Part shown: in pieces, positions 32,771-41,404 of the stretch
Position numbering within the stretch: position 1 is the stretch's first letter
How the letters are laid out: each line of letters starts with the position of its first letter
Assembly: GCF_000633255.1 (NCBI RefSeq)
Contig: NZ_AYMJ01000031.1
Coordinates: 310,001 to 374,000, forward strand
DNA from: Pseudomonas sp. H1h
GTDB lineage: Bacteria > Pseudomonadota > Gammaproteobacteria > Pseudomonadales > Pseudomonadaceae
Length of the DNA: 64,000 bases
Reading direction: 5' to 3'
Translations under genes and position numbers: made by a program
Notes under the pieces: model-generated
Database searches by the model: none
What the model was told of the DNA's origin: nothing
What the model saw: the letters and a program-made list of their open reading frames with translations, nothing else

Positions 32771-33195
32771 AATTCCGTCGCAAACCCCGGGAAACGATAG
32801 ACATCAACCTCGCGTCGTTGATTGACGTGGTGTTCATCCTGCTGCTGTTTTTCGTGGTGACCACCACCTTCACTCGCGAGACCCAGTTGCGCGTCGATCT
32901 GCCGGAATCGGTCAGCGGTTCGCCCGCCGAAGACCAGCAGCTCAAGCAGCTGGATGTCGCGATCAGCGCCGAAGGTGTGTTTTCGGTGAACAACAGGATT
33001 CTGCCGAAGAACGATCTGGCGACGCTGATGGAAGCCATGCAGAAAGAAGCCAACGGTGACACCAACATGCCGTTGTCGATCAGCGCCGATGGCAAGACTC
33101 AGCACCAATCGGTGATCACTGCCATGGACGCGGCCGGCAAGCTCGGTTTCAGCCATCTGCGCATGACCACGGTCGAGGCGGCGCCCAAATCCTGA
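32767..33195 (+). CDS. exbD: ExbD/TolR-type protein
   Basis: A 142-residue biopolymer transport protein. A short cytosolic N-terminus (KFRRKPRETIDINLASLIDVVF) contains the membrane Asp in LIDVVFILLLFFVV, and a periplasmic domain follows. GTG 32767 overlaps the stop of exbB by four bases, so they are made together. Confidence 0.92.
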   Translation: MKFRRKPRETIDINLASLIDVVFILLLFFVVTTTFTRETQLRVDLPESVSGSPAEDQQLKQLDVAISAEGVFSVNNRILPKNDLATLMEAMQKEANGDTNMPLSISADGKTQHQSVITAMDAAGKLGFSHLRMTTVEAAPKS

Positions 33196-34205
33196 TGAGC
33201 CTGTCCGATCGTTTGCTCGCCGCGTGGTATCAGGGGCACCCGGCCCTGACGCTGCTGCGGCCGCTGGAAATGCTCTACCGCCGTGTGGTGGTCAACAAGC
33301 GCCAGCGCTTTCTCGACGGCGAAGGCCAGATCTATCAGCCGCCGGTGCCGCTGATCGTGGTCGGCAACATCACCGTCGGCGGCACCGGCAAGACGCCGAT
33401 GATTCTGTGGCTGATCGAGCACTGCCGGCGCAGCGGCTTGCGCGTTGGTGTGGTCAGCCGTGGCTACGGTGCCAAACCGCCGCAATGGCCGTGGCGGGTC
33501 GAGGCCGATCAAGGCGCCGACATCGCTGGCGACGAGCCGCTACTGATCGTGCAGCGCACCGGCGTGCCGTTGATGATCGATCCTGATCGCAGCGCCGCCG
33601 TCAGAGCCCTGCTTGCCAGTGAACCGCTGGACCTGATCCTCTCCGACGATGGTATGCAGCATTACCGTCTGGCCCGGGATCTGGAACTGGTGCTGATCGA
33701 TGCCGCCCGTGGCCTCGGTAACAAACGCTGCCTGCCTGCCGGGCCATTGCGCGAGCCCATCGAGCGCCTGCAAAGCGTCGACGGTGTGCTGTTCAACGGC
33801 GCCACGGCAGACCGCGATGACGGCTTCGCATTTCGCTTGCAACCGACCGCGCTGGTCAACCTGCGCAGCGGCGAGCGCAAGTCGCTCGATCATTTTGCGC
33901 CTGGTCAAGCTGTGCACGCGGTCGCCGGGATCGGCAATCCGCAACGTTTCTTCAAGACCCTCGAAGCGCTAGACTGGCGGGCAATCCCCCATGCGTTTGC
34001 CGACCACGCCGAATACAGCGTGCAGGCGTTGAATTTCACACCGTCATTGCCATTGGTGATGACCGAAAAGGACGCGGTGAAGTGCCTTGCCTTTGCTGCT
34101 GACGACTGGTGGTATCTGGCGGTCGACGCCGTGCCGTCACCGGCCTTCGTGGCCTGGTTCGACACCCAGTTGATGCGCCTGTTGCCTGATCGTCTTTTGC
34201 CTTAA
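33195..34205 (+). CDS. lpxK: tetraacyldisaccharide 4'-kinase
   Basis: A 336-residue inner-membrane-associated kinase that phosphorylates the 4' position of the lipid A disaccharide precursor. P-loop VGNITVGGTGKTPM lies near residue 55, and LSDDGMQHYRLARDLE and the late MTEKDAVKC are family hallmarks. The start overlaps the exbD stop by one base. It sits in the normal Pseudomonas order before a Trm112-like gene and kdsB. Confidence 0.96.
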   Translation: MSLSDRLLAAWYQGHPALTLLRPLEMLYRRVVVNKRQRFLDGEGQIYQPPVPLIVVGNITVGGTGKTPMILWLIEHCRRSGLRVGVVSRGYGAKPPQWPWRVEADQGADIAGDEPLLIVQRTGVPLMIDPDRSAAVRALLASEPLDLILSDDGMQHYRLARDLELVLIDAARGLGNKRCLPAGPLREPIERLQSVDGVLFNGATADRDDGFAFRLQPTALVNLRSGERKSLDHFAPGQAVHAVAGIGNPQRFFKTLEALDWRAIPHAFADHAEYSVQALNFTPSLPLVMTEKDAVKCLAFAADDWWYLAVDAVPSPAFVAWFDTQLMRLLPDRLLP

Positions 34206-34226
34206 CTCTTTATCCAGGGAATGTTC

Positions 34227-34412
34227 ATGGACACCAAATTGCTCGACATCCTCGCGTGCCCGATCTGCAAAGGCCCGCTCAAGCTCAGCGCCGACAAGAC
34301 CGAACTGATCAGCAAGGGCGCAGGTCTGGCCTATCCGATCCGCGACGGCATCCCGGTGATGCTCGAAAGCGAAGCGCGCACCCTGACCACCGACGAGCGT
34401 CTGGATAAATGA
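34227..34412 (+). CDS. Trm112 family small protein
   Basis: A 61-residue protein with LACPICKGPL (one CxxC pair) and AYPIRDGIPVMLESEAR, the bacterial Trm112/YcaR pattern. Eukaryotic Trm112 activates methyltransferases; the bacterial role is uncertain. ATG 34227 has aggga seven bases upstream, better than the ATG two codons earlier. Its stop overlaps the kdsB start. Confidence 0.92.
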   Translation: MDTKLLDILACPICKGPLKLSADKTELISKGAGLAYPIRDGIPVMLESEARTLTTDERLDK

Positions 34413-35173
34413 CCACTGCCTTCACCGTTGTCATCCCGTCGCGCTACGCCTCGACCCGCCTGCCGGGCAAACCGCTGCTGGACATCGCCGGCAAGCCGAT
34501 GATCCAGCACGTCTGGGAGCAGGCGCGCAAAAGCAGCGCCAGCCGTGTGGTGGTGGCGACTGACGATGCGCGCATTGTCGAGGCGTGCAAGGGTTTCGGC
34601 GCTGAAGTGGTGCTGACCCGTGAAGACCATAATTCCGGGACTGATCGTCTGGCCGAAGTTGCGGCGAAACTGGGTCTTGCGCCTGACGCGATCGTAGTCA
34701 ACGTGCAAGGCGATGAGCCGTTGATCCCGCCGAGCGTGATCGATCAGGTCGCTGCCAACCTTGCGGCCCACACCGAAGCGCGCATGGCCACACTGGCCGA
34801 GCCGATCGAAGACGTGGAGACCCTGTTCAACCCGAACGTGGTCAAGGTCGTCAGCGACCTCAACGGTCTGGCACTGACTTTCAGCCGTGCGACCTTGCCA
34901 TGGGCGCGCGATGCCTTCGCCAAGAGCCGCGAGCAATTGCCTGAAGGCGTGCCGTACCGTCGTCACATCGGCATTTATGCCTATCGCGCCGGGTTCCTCC
35001 AGGACTTCGTGAGCTGGGGCCCGTGCTGGCTGGAAAACACCGAATCCCTCGAACAACTGCGTGCCCTGTGGCACGGGGTGCGGATTCATGTGGCTGACGC
35101 GTTGATCGCGCCGCCGACCGGCGTCGATACCGTTGAAGACCTCGAGCGCGTTCGTCGCCTGCTGGGGGCCTGA
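34409..35173 (+). CDS. kdsB: 3-deoxy-manno-octulosonate cytidylyltransferase
   Basis: A 254-residue cytosolic enzyme that activates Kdo to CMP-Kdo for the lipopolysaccharide inner core. Seen are the N-terminal VIPSRYASTRLPGKPL nucleotide-binding loop, then NVQGDEPLIPP and the late YRRHIGIYAYR. It overlaps both neighbours by a few bases, in a tight operon with lpxK and murB. Confidence 0.97.
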   Translation: MTTAFTVVIPSRYASTRLPGKPLLDIAGKPMIQHVWEQARKSSASRVVVATDDARIVEACKGFGAEVVLTREDHNSGTDRLAEVAAKLGLAPDAIVVNVQGDEPLIPPSVIDQVAANLAAHTEARMATLAEPIEDVETLFNPNVVKVVSDLNGLALTFSRATLPWARDAFAKSREQLPEGVPYRRHIGIYAYRAGFLQDFVSWGPCWLENTESLEQLRALWHGVRIHVADALIAPPTGVDTVEDLERVRRLLGA

Positions 35174-35637
35174 TGCGCGTTCTGTTCGTGTGCCTGGGCA
35201 ACATCTGCCGCTCGCCCACCGCTGAGGGCGTGTTGCGTCACAAGCTGCGCGATGCCGGGCTGGCGGATCAGGTTGAAGTGGCTTCGGCCGGTACTGGTGA
35301 CTGGCACGTCGGCAACCCGCCGGACAAGCGCAGCCAGGCGGCGGCCAAAGTGCGCGGTTATGACCTGTCGGCGCAACGCGCGCAGCAGGTCAGCCGCGCC
35401 GATTTCGCCAGTTATGACCTGATTCTGGCGATGGACAACAGCAACCTGCGCAACCTCAAGGCGTTGCAACCGTCTACCGGCAAGGCCGAGCTGGACCTGT
35501 TCCTGCGTCGTTATGCCGGCGTGGTCGATGAAGTGCCGGATCCGTATTACGACGGCGATCAGGGCTTCGAGCAGGTGCTGGATCTGATTGAGGCAGCCTG
35601 CGACCAACTGTTGATCGAAGTGAAGGGCCGGTTATGA
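35173..35637 (+). CDS. low molecular weight protein-tyrosine phosphatase
   Basis: A 154-residue phosphatase with the P-loop CLGNICRS (Cys7 nucleophile, Arg13) at the extreme N-terminus and the general acid Asp in VPDPYYDG. Such enzymes often act on tyrosine kinases of polysaccharide export, but here it sits in a conserved cell-envelope operon without a kinase partner. It overlaps kdsB by one base and murB by four. Confidence 0.93.
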   Translation: MRVLFVCLGNICRSPTAEGVLRHKLRDAGLADQVEVASAGTGDWHVGNPPDKRSQAAAKVRGYDLSAQRAQQVSRADFASYDLILAMDNSNLRNLKALQPSTGKAELDLFLRRYAGVVDEVPDPYYDGDQGFEQVLDLIEAACDQLLIEVKGRL

Positions 35638-36653
35638 GTTTGCAGTTGCAACCCCAGGTTTCGCTGAAGCCGTTCAACAGTTTTGGCGTGGACGTTCGCG
35701 CGCAGTTGTTTGCCGAGGCCCACAGCGACGCCGATGTACGCGAAGCGCTGGCCTATGCGACTGCCCATGACGTGCCGCTATTGGTGATCGGTGGTGGCAG
35801 CAACCTGCTGCTGACCGCTGATATCCCGGCGCTGGTGCTGCGCATGGCCACCCGCGGCATTCGGCTGATCAGCGATGACGGTAATCGCGTGGTGATCGAG
35901 GCCGAAGCCGGCGAGCCATGGCATCCGTTTGTGCAGCACACGCTGGCGCAGGGCCTGTCGGGCCTGGAAAACCTCAGCCTGATTCCCGGTACTGTGGGCG
36001 CTGCGCCAATGCAGAACATCGGTGCCTACGGCGTCGAGATCAAGGATGTGTTCGCCGGCCTCACCGCGCTGGATCGCCAGACGGGCGAGCTGCGCGACTT
36101 CAGCCTGGATGAATGCAACTTCGCCTACCGTGACAGCCTGTTCAAGCAGCAGCCGGGGCGTTGGTTGATCCTGCGTGTGCGCTTCAGGCTCGATCGCGTC
36201 GCGCATCTGCATCTGGAGTACGGCCCGGTGCGTCAGCGCCTGACCGAACAGGGCATCGAGCAACCAACGCCAAGCGATGTCAGCCGTGCGATCTGCAGCA
36301 TTCGCAGCGAAAAACTGCCGGACCCGGCAGTGCTCGGCAACGCCGGCAGCTTCTTCAAGAACCCGCTGGTACCGGCGGCGCTGGTGGCGCAGATCAAGAC
36401 GCAGCACCCGGATCTGGTGGCTTACGCGCAACCGGACGGGCAGATGAAACTGGCCGCCGGCTGGTTGATCGAGCGGGCAGGGTGGAAGGGTTTTCGCGAG
36501 GCCGATGCCGGCGTGCATAAGTTGCAGGCGCTGGTGCTGGTCAACTACGGCGCGGCCACCGGCCTGCAATTGCTGGAACTGGCGCAACGCATCCAGAAAG
36601 ATATTGCCGAACGTTTCAATGTCGAGCTGGAAATGGAGCCCAACCGCTATTGA
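35634..36653 (+). CDS. murB: UDP-N-acetylenolpyruvoylglucosamine reductase
   Basis: A 339-residue cytosolic flavoenzyme of peptidoglycan precursor synthesis that makes UDP-MurNAc using NADPH. FAD-binding VIGGGSNLLL, the central NIGAYGVEIKDVF, and the catalytic serine segment GNAGSFFKNP are present. The length agrees with the type I (E. coli-like) enzyme. It is the last gene of the run that begins near comEC. Confidence 0.97.
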   Translation: MSLQLQPQVSLKPFNSFGVDVRAQLFAEAHSDADVREALAYATAHDVPLLVIGGGSNLLLTADIPALVLRMATRGIRLISDDGNRVVIEAEAGEPWHPFVQHTLAQGLSGLENLSLIPGTVGAAPMQNIGAYGVEIKDVFAGLTALDRQTGELRDFSLDECNFAYRDSLFKQQPGRWLILRVRFRLDRVAHLHLEYGPVRQRLTEQGIEQPTPSDVSRAICSIRSEKLPDPAVLGNAGSFFKNPLVPAALVAQIKTQHPDLVAYAQPDGQMKLAAGWLIERAGWKGFREADAGVHKLQALVLVNYGAATGLQLLELAQRIQKDIAERFNVELEMEPNRY

Positions 36654-36661
36654 AGCAGTTT

Positions 36662-36753
36662 CGGGCTTTGAGCTTCGAGCTGCAGGCTACAATTTCAGAT
36701 CGTGAGTGAGCGACTGCTTTTACTTGAAGCTTGTAGCTAGAAGCTTGCAACTG
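36662..36753. repeat. imperfect inverted repeat of agctt/gcaag words
   Basis: Left part gagcttcgagctgcaggctacaa and right part ttgtagctagaagcttgcaa are imperfectly complementary and built from agct/aagct words. It resembles low-complexity intergenic repeats seen in fluorescent pseudomonads; it is non-coding. Confidence 0.55.
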
Positions 36754-36781
36754 AAAAGCCCTGTCTCAGCAGGGCTTTTTT
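36754..36781 (+). terminator. terminator after murB
   Basis: Stem aaaagccctg / cagggctttttt with loop tctcag, 100 bases after the murB stop. Confidence 0.9.
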
Positions 36782-36867
36782 GCCTGAGTCGATCTGCGTG
36801 AACCACCGCCAGTCTCTGGCGGCAGATTGCTCGACCCCATAACCATCAAGAATATGCGGGCGTGCCC

Positions 36868-37338
36868 ATGATTACCCTGAAACTCAACGGCCAGGACCAT
36901 CAACTGGACGTCACCGAAGACATGCCGCTGTTGTGGGCTATTCGTGATGTCGCCGGTTACAACGGCACCAAATTCGGCTGCGGCATGGGCCTGTGCGGCG
37001 CCTGCACCATTCATATCGACGGCTTGCCCGCCCGCAGTTGCATCACGCCGATCGGCTCGGTGATCGGGCAGAGCGTCAGCACCATCGACAACCTGCACGC
37101 AGACCCGGTTGGTCAGGTGGTACAGCAGGCCTGGCTCGACAGCGCCGTGGCGCAGTGCGGGTTCTGTCAGGGCGGGCAGATCATGTCTGCCACCGCGTTG
37201 CTCAAGACCAACCCCAATCCGAGCGACGAGCAGATTGAAGAGGCGATGGTCGGCAACATTTGCCGTTGCGGCACCTACAACCGGATCAAGACCGCGATCC
37301 GCCAGGCCTCCACTCACTTGAAGGAGGCCAAGGCATGA
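36868..37338 (+). CDS. 2Fe-2S subunit of a molybdenum hydroxylase
   Basis: A 156-residue small subunit of the xanthine oxidase family (IorA-like). The plant-type [2Fe-2S] motif is CGMGLCGACTIHIDG with the last Cys in RSCITP. The C-terminal second cluster has CGFCQGGQIM and NICRCGTYNRI. It passes electrons from the molybdenum centre. ATG 36868 was chosen; GTG 36862 is possible. Its stop overlaps the large-subunit start. Confidence 0.93.
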   Translation: MITLKLNGQDHQLDVTEDMPLLWAIRDVAGYNGTKFGCGMGLCGACTIHIDGLPARSCITPIGSVIGQSVSTIDNLHADPVGQVVQQAWLDSAVAQCGFCQGGQIMSATALLKTNPNPSDEQIEEAMVGNICRCGTYNRIKTAIRQASTHLKEAKA

Positions 37339-39656
37339 GCCGCTTGCCGAATGATTTCGCCCTGAGCAATCTCAGCCGTCGCGGCTTTCTCAAAGGCGTC
37401 GGTGCCACCGGTGCGTTGGTACTGGCCGCGAGTTGGGGCTGGCAGGACGCATTGGCCGAAGACGCACCGAAGAAGTTCGGCGCTGACGGCATGCCCAACG
37501 GCTGGATCGACGATCCGAAGGTCTACGTCAGCATTGCAGCGGATGGCACGGTCACCGTGGTCTGCAACCGTTCGGAAATGGGTCAGGGTGTGCGCACCAG
37601 TTTGACCATGGTGGTCGCCGATGAACTGGACGCCGATTGGGCCAAAGTCAAAGTGCAGCAGGCGCCGGGCGATGAAGTACGGTTCGGCAACCAGGACACC
37701 GACGGTTCGCGCAGCATGCGCCACTGGTATGAACCCATGCGCCGTTGCGGCGCAGCGGCCCGGACCATGCTGGAACAGGCCGCCGCCGCGCAGTGGCAGG
37801 TACCGGCCGGCGAGTGCCATGCGCAGTTGCACAAGGTCATTCATCAACCGTCCGGCCGCCAACTGGGTTATGGCGAACTCGCCGCCGCCGCCAGTGCGCT
37901 GGCGGTGCCGGCAAGTGACAGCCTGCGCCTCAAGCAGCCGTCGGAATTCCGCTACATCGGCAAGGAAGGCACCAAGGCCATCGACGGTGCCGACATCGTC
38001 AACGGTCGCGCGGTGTACGGTGCCGACGTGCATTTTGACGGCATGCTGTACGCCACCATCGCCCGTCCGGCGGTGTACGGTGGCAAGATCAAGTCGCTGG
38101 ATGACAGCGCGGCGCTGAAAGTCCCCGGCGTGCTTAAAGTGCTGCAGATCGAAAGCCGCCCGCTGCCTTCGGAGTTCCAGCCGCTGGGTGGTGTGGCGGT
38201 GGTGGCCAGTAATACCTGGGCAGCGATCAAGGGCCGCGCAGCGCTGAAAATCGAATGGGATGACGGGCCCAATGCCAGCTACGATTCGATTGCCTATCGT
38301 CAGGAGCTGGAAGCTGCGTCGCGCAAGCCCGGCAAAGTGGTGCGCAACACCGGCGATATCGACAAGGCCCTGAGCGGCGCCGCCAGCAGCCTCGAAGCGT
38401 CCTACTATTTGCCGCATCTGGCCCAGGCGCCGATGGAGCCGATGGTTGCCATCGCCCGCTACAACAATGGCGTGTGTGAGGCGTGGGCGCCGAGTCAGGC
38501 GCCGCAAGTGACTCGCGAGCGCATCGCCGAGCGCCTGGGACTGCCGTTCGATAACGTCACCTTCAACGTCACGCTGCTGGGTGGCGGTTTCGGCCGCAAA
38601 TCGAAACCGGATTTCGTCGTCGAAGCGGCAATCCTCGCCAAGGAGTTCCCGGGCAAAGCGGTGCGGGTGCAATGGACGCGCGAAGACGACATCCACAACT
38701 CGTATTTCCACACCGTGTCCGCCGAGTACCTGAAGGCCGCTGTCGGCAAGGACGGCATGCCGTCCGGCTGGCTGCACCGCACGGTGGCACCGAGCATTAC
38801 CGCGCTGTTCGCCCCGGGCATGAACCATGAGGCGGCATTCGAGCTGGGCATGGGCTTCACCAACATGGCCTACGCGATACCCAACGTGCGCCTGGAAAAC
38901 CCCGAAGCCACGGTGCACACCCGGGTCGGCTGGTATCGCTCGGTGTCGAACATCCCCCATGGCTTCGCGATCCAGAGCTTCGTCGATGAACTGGCGCACA
39001 AGGCCGGTGTGGATCCGCTGAAGTATCAGATCAGGTTGCTCGGCCCCGATCGGCAGATCGACCCGCGCACGCTGAGCGAGGAGTGGAACTACGGCGAGTC
39101 CCCCGAGCGCTATCCGATCGACACCGGGCGTATGCGCACGGTGCTGGAAACTGCGGCCAAGGCTGCCGGTTGGGGCCGCAAACTGCCTAAGGGCCGAGGG
39201 CTGGGGCTGGCGGTGCACTACAGCTTCGTCACCTACGTCGCGGCGGTGATCGAAGTCGAGGTCAAGGACGACGGCACGCTGATCGTGCACAAGGCTGACA
39301 TCGCCGTCGATTGCGGGCCGCAGATCAACCCCGAGCGCATTCGCTCGCAGTTCGAAGGCGCCTGCGTGATGGGCCTGGGTAACGCGGTGCTGGGTGAAAT
39401 CAGCTTCAAGGATGGCAAGGTCCAGCAGGACAACTTCCATATGTACGAAGTGGCGCGCATGTCGTTGGCGCCCAAGGACGTCGCCGTGCATCTGGTGACG
39501 CCGCCGGGCGACGTGCCGTTGGGCGGCGTCGGTGAACCGGGCGTGCCGCCGATTGCCCCGGCACTGTGCAACGCGATCTTCGCCGCCACCGGCCAGCGTA
39601 TCCGCAACTTGCCGGTGCGTTATCAGTTGCAGGGCTGGCAGAAGGCGCAAGCGTAA
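37335..39656 (+). CDS. molybdopterin-binding large subunit, xanthine dehydrogenase/aldehyde oxidase family
   Basis: A 773-residue IorB-type catalytic subunit. A twin-arginine signal (SRRGFLKGVGATGALVLAASW) shows export of the folded complex to the periplasm, carrying the small subunit with it. Cofactor and active-site motifs include GGGFGRKSKPD and the C-terminal VGEPGVPPIAPALCNAI with the catalytic Glu. It probably oxidises aldehydes or N-heterocycles. No FAD subunit and no cytochrome gene are adjacent, so the electron acceptor is unknown. Confidence 0.92.
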   Translation: MSRLPNDFALSNLSRRGFLKGVGATGALVLAASWGWQDALAEDAPKKFGADGMPNGWIDDPKVYVSIAADGTVTVVCNRSEMGQGVRTSLTMVVADELDADWAKVKVQQAPGDEVRFGNQDTDGSRSMRHWYEPMRRCGAAARTMLEQAAAAQWQVPAGECHAQLHKVIHQPSGRQLGYGELAAAASALAVPASDSLRLKQPSEFRYIGKEGTKAIDGADIVNGRAVYGADVHFDGMLYATIARPAVYGGKIKSLDDSAALKVPGVLKVLQIESRPLPSEFQPLGGVAVVASNTWAAIKGRAALKIEWDDGPNASYDSIAYRQELEAASRKPGKVVRNTGDIDKALSGAASSLEASYYLPHLAQAPMEPMVAIARYNNGVCEAWAPSQAPQVTRERIAERLGLPFDNVTFNVTLLGGGFGRKSKPDFVVEAAILAKEFPGKAVRVQWTREDDIHNSYFHTVSAEYLKAAVGKDGMPSGWLHRTVAPSITALFAPGMNHEAAFELGMGFTNMAYAIPNVRLENPEATVHTRVGWYRSVSNIPHGFAIQSFVDELAHKAGVDPLKYQIRLLGPDRQIDPRTLSEEWNYGESPERYPIDTGRMRTVLETAAKAAGWGRKLPKGRGLGLAVHYSFVTYVAAVIEVEVKDDGTLIVHKADIAVDCGPQINPERIRSQFEGACVMGLGNAVLGEISFKDGKVQQDNFHMYEVARMSLAPKDVAVHLVTPPGDVPLGGVGEPGVPPIAPALCNAIFAATGQRIRNLPVRYQLQGWQKAQA

Positions 39657-40636
39657 TGGACAGCGCTGATCTCAACGTTCTGCGCAGCGTGCTCGAATGG
39701 CGCCGCGCCGGGCAGCGGGTGGTGCTGTTCAGCGTGGTGCAGACTTGGGGCACTGCGCCCCGGGCGCCGGGGGCGATGCTGGCGTTGCGCGAGGATGGCG
39801 TGGTGATCGGTTCGGTGTCGGGCGGCTGTGTCGAGGATGACTTGATCGCCCGCCTGCACGACGGGCGCATCGCGAGCGACGGGCCACCGGTGCAATTGAT
39901 CACCTACGGTGTCACCCGGGAGGAGGCCGCGCGGTTCGGCTTGCCCTGTGGCGGCACGTTGCGCCTGACTGAAGAGCGGGTCGCTGATCCGGCGTGGGTG
40001 GCCGAGTTGCTCGCGCGTTGTGAAGCGCATGAGATTGTTGCTCGCGAGTTGAACATCGAGACCGGTGAAGTGCTGCTGTCGGCGGCGAGCAAATCCGATG
40101 TCCTGGCATTCGACGGCAAGACCTTGCGCGCCATTTATGGCCCGCGCTGGCGTCTGCTGTTGATCGGCGCAGGGCAGTTGTCGCGTTACGTGGCGGACAT
40201 GGCGCGACTGCTGGATTTCGAAGTGCTGATCTGCGATCCGCGCACCGAATTCGTCTACGGTTGGGAAGAGCACCACGGTCGTTTTGTCCCGGGCATGCCG
40301 GATGAGGCGGTGTTGAGTATTCAGACAGATGAGCGCACGGCCATCGTCGCGCTGACCCACGATCCCCGTCTGGACGACATGGCGTTGCTCACCGCGCTCG
40401 ATTCGCCGGCCTTCTATGTCGGGGCGCTCGGTTCGCGGGTCAACAGCCAGAAGCGCCGGGACAATCTGGCTCAGCTAGGCTTGTCACCAGAGGCGATCAA
40501 CCGCTTGCACGGGCCGATTGGCTTGCACATCGGCAGTCATTCACCGGCGGAGATTGCCCTGTCATTGTTGGCGGAAATCGTCGCGATCAAAAACGGCGTC
40601 GAGTTGAAACAGAAGAAAGCCGCGGAGGGTGCATGA
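39656..40636 (+). CDS. XdhC-family molybdenum cofactor insertion protein
   Basis: A 326-residue chaperone of the XdhC/CoxI family. The N-terminal XdhC domain has WGTAPRAPGAMLAL and GSVSGGCVEDDL; a C-terminal Rossmann domain has GAGQLSRYVADMA and GSRVNSQKRR. These proteins sulfurate and insert Moco into the large subunit. It overlaps the end of the large-subunit gene by one base and the next gene by four. Confidence 0.92.
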   Translation: MDSADLNVLRSVLEWRRAGQRVVLFSVVQTWGTAPRAPGAMLALREDGVVIGSVSGGCVEDDLIARLHDGRIASDGPPVQLITYGVTREEAARFGLPCGGTLRLTEERVADPAWVAELLARCEAHEIVARELNIETGEVLLSAASKSDVLAFDGKTLRAIYGPRWRLLLIGAGQLSRYVADMARLLDFEVLICDPRTEFVYGWEEHHGRFVPGMPDEAVLSIQTDERTAIVALTHDPRLDDMALLTALDSPAFYVGALGSRVNSQKRRDNLAQLGLSPEAINRLHGPIGLHIGSHSPAEIALSLLAEIVAIKNGVELKQKKAAEGA

Positions 40637-41229
40637 GTCGATCCATCGCAGTGATTGTGCTGGCGGCGGGCGAGGGCAGTCGCTTTCGCCAGGTTGCCGG
40701 TGCCGATAAAGACAAGCTGCTGGCCGATTGCACCGGGCGCGATGGCGCGGTGCGTTCGGTGATCGAGCAGGTATTGGTGAATCTGCCAGCCAGTCTCGGC
40801 AAGCGGATGTTGGTGACCACCGAGGCGCGACCGCAGGCGATGCGCATGGCGCAGGCTTATGGCTGTGACGTGGTCTCGATTGAATCGACCGGGATGGGTG
40901 ACAGCATTGCTGCGGGCGTCGCTGCCTGCCCCGAGGCGGATGGCTGGTTGATTGTGCTGGGGGACATGCCGTTTATCTTGCCATCGAGTATTGAGCGGGT
41001 AGCGGCGGCGATTGCCGAGGACACCGTGAGCGTGCCAGTGCAGGAGGGTGAGTTTGGGCATCCGGTGGGGTTTGGACGTTCGTTCGGGCCGGGGTTGCAG
41101 GCGTTGAGCGGTGATCGCGGTGCCAGGCCGTTATTCAAGCAGGGGCGAGTGGTGGAAGTGACGGTGGATGATCCCGGGGTGTTGTGGGATATCGATGTAC
41201 CCGAAGCGTTGGCCTTCACCCAAGCCTGA
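40633..41229 (+). CDS. MocA/MobA-like molybdenum cofactor nucleotidyltransferase
   Basis: A 198-residue NTP-transferase with VLAAGEGSRFRQ at the N-terminus and LGDMPFILPSS for the metal-binding Asp, then GHPVGFGR. MocA adds CMP to make the molybdopterin cytosine dinucleotide used by xanthine-oxidase-family enzymes of this kind, which fits its place as the last gene of this operon. A GMP-adding MobA role is less likely from context. Confidence 0.87.
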   Translation: MSRSIAVIVLAAGEGSRFRQVAGADKDKLLADCTGRDGAVRSVIEQVLVNLPASLGKRMLVTTEARPQAMRMAQAYGCDVVSIESTGMGDSIAAGVAACPEADGWLIVLGDMPFILPSSIERVAAAIAEDTVSVPVQEGEFGHPVGFGRSFGPGLQALSGDRGARPLFKQGRVVEVTVDDPGVLWDIDVPEALAFTQA

Positions 41230-41247
41230 GCCCTGCTCAGATCTCCC

Positions 41248-41336
41248 TGTAGGAGTGAGCCTGCTCGCGATAGCGGTGTGTCAGTGGATACACATTTATC
41301 TGAACCACCGCTATCGCGAGCAGGCTCGCTCCTACA
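41248..41336. repeat. REPIN (inverted REP pair)
   Basis: The left arm begins tgtaggagtgagcctgctcg at 41248 and the complementary arm ends gctcctaca at 41336. It lies between the convergent Mo-cofactor operon and rne. Confidence 0.9.
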
Positions 41337-41353
41337 GGGGATAGTGGAGGCAT

Positions 41354-41391
41354 AAAAAAGCCCCGCCTGATTGCTCAGGCGGGGCTTTTTA
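41354..41391. terminator. bidirectional terminator, 3' of rne
   Basis: Stem aaaaaagccccgcctga / tcaggcggggcttttt, 13 bases beyond the rne stop on the minus strand. Confidence 0.92.
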
Positions 41392-41404
41392 TTGGCTTTC
41401 GGAA

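Noticed and set aside
37314..39650. A 778-codon minus-strand frame opposite the Mo-hydroxylase large subunit.
   Set aside because: The plus strand encodes a complete TAT-exported family member with all motifs. The antisense frame is a by-product of high GC.
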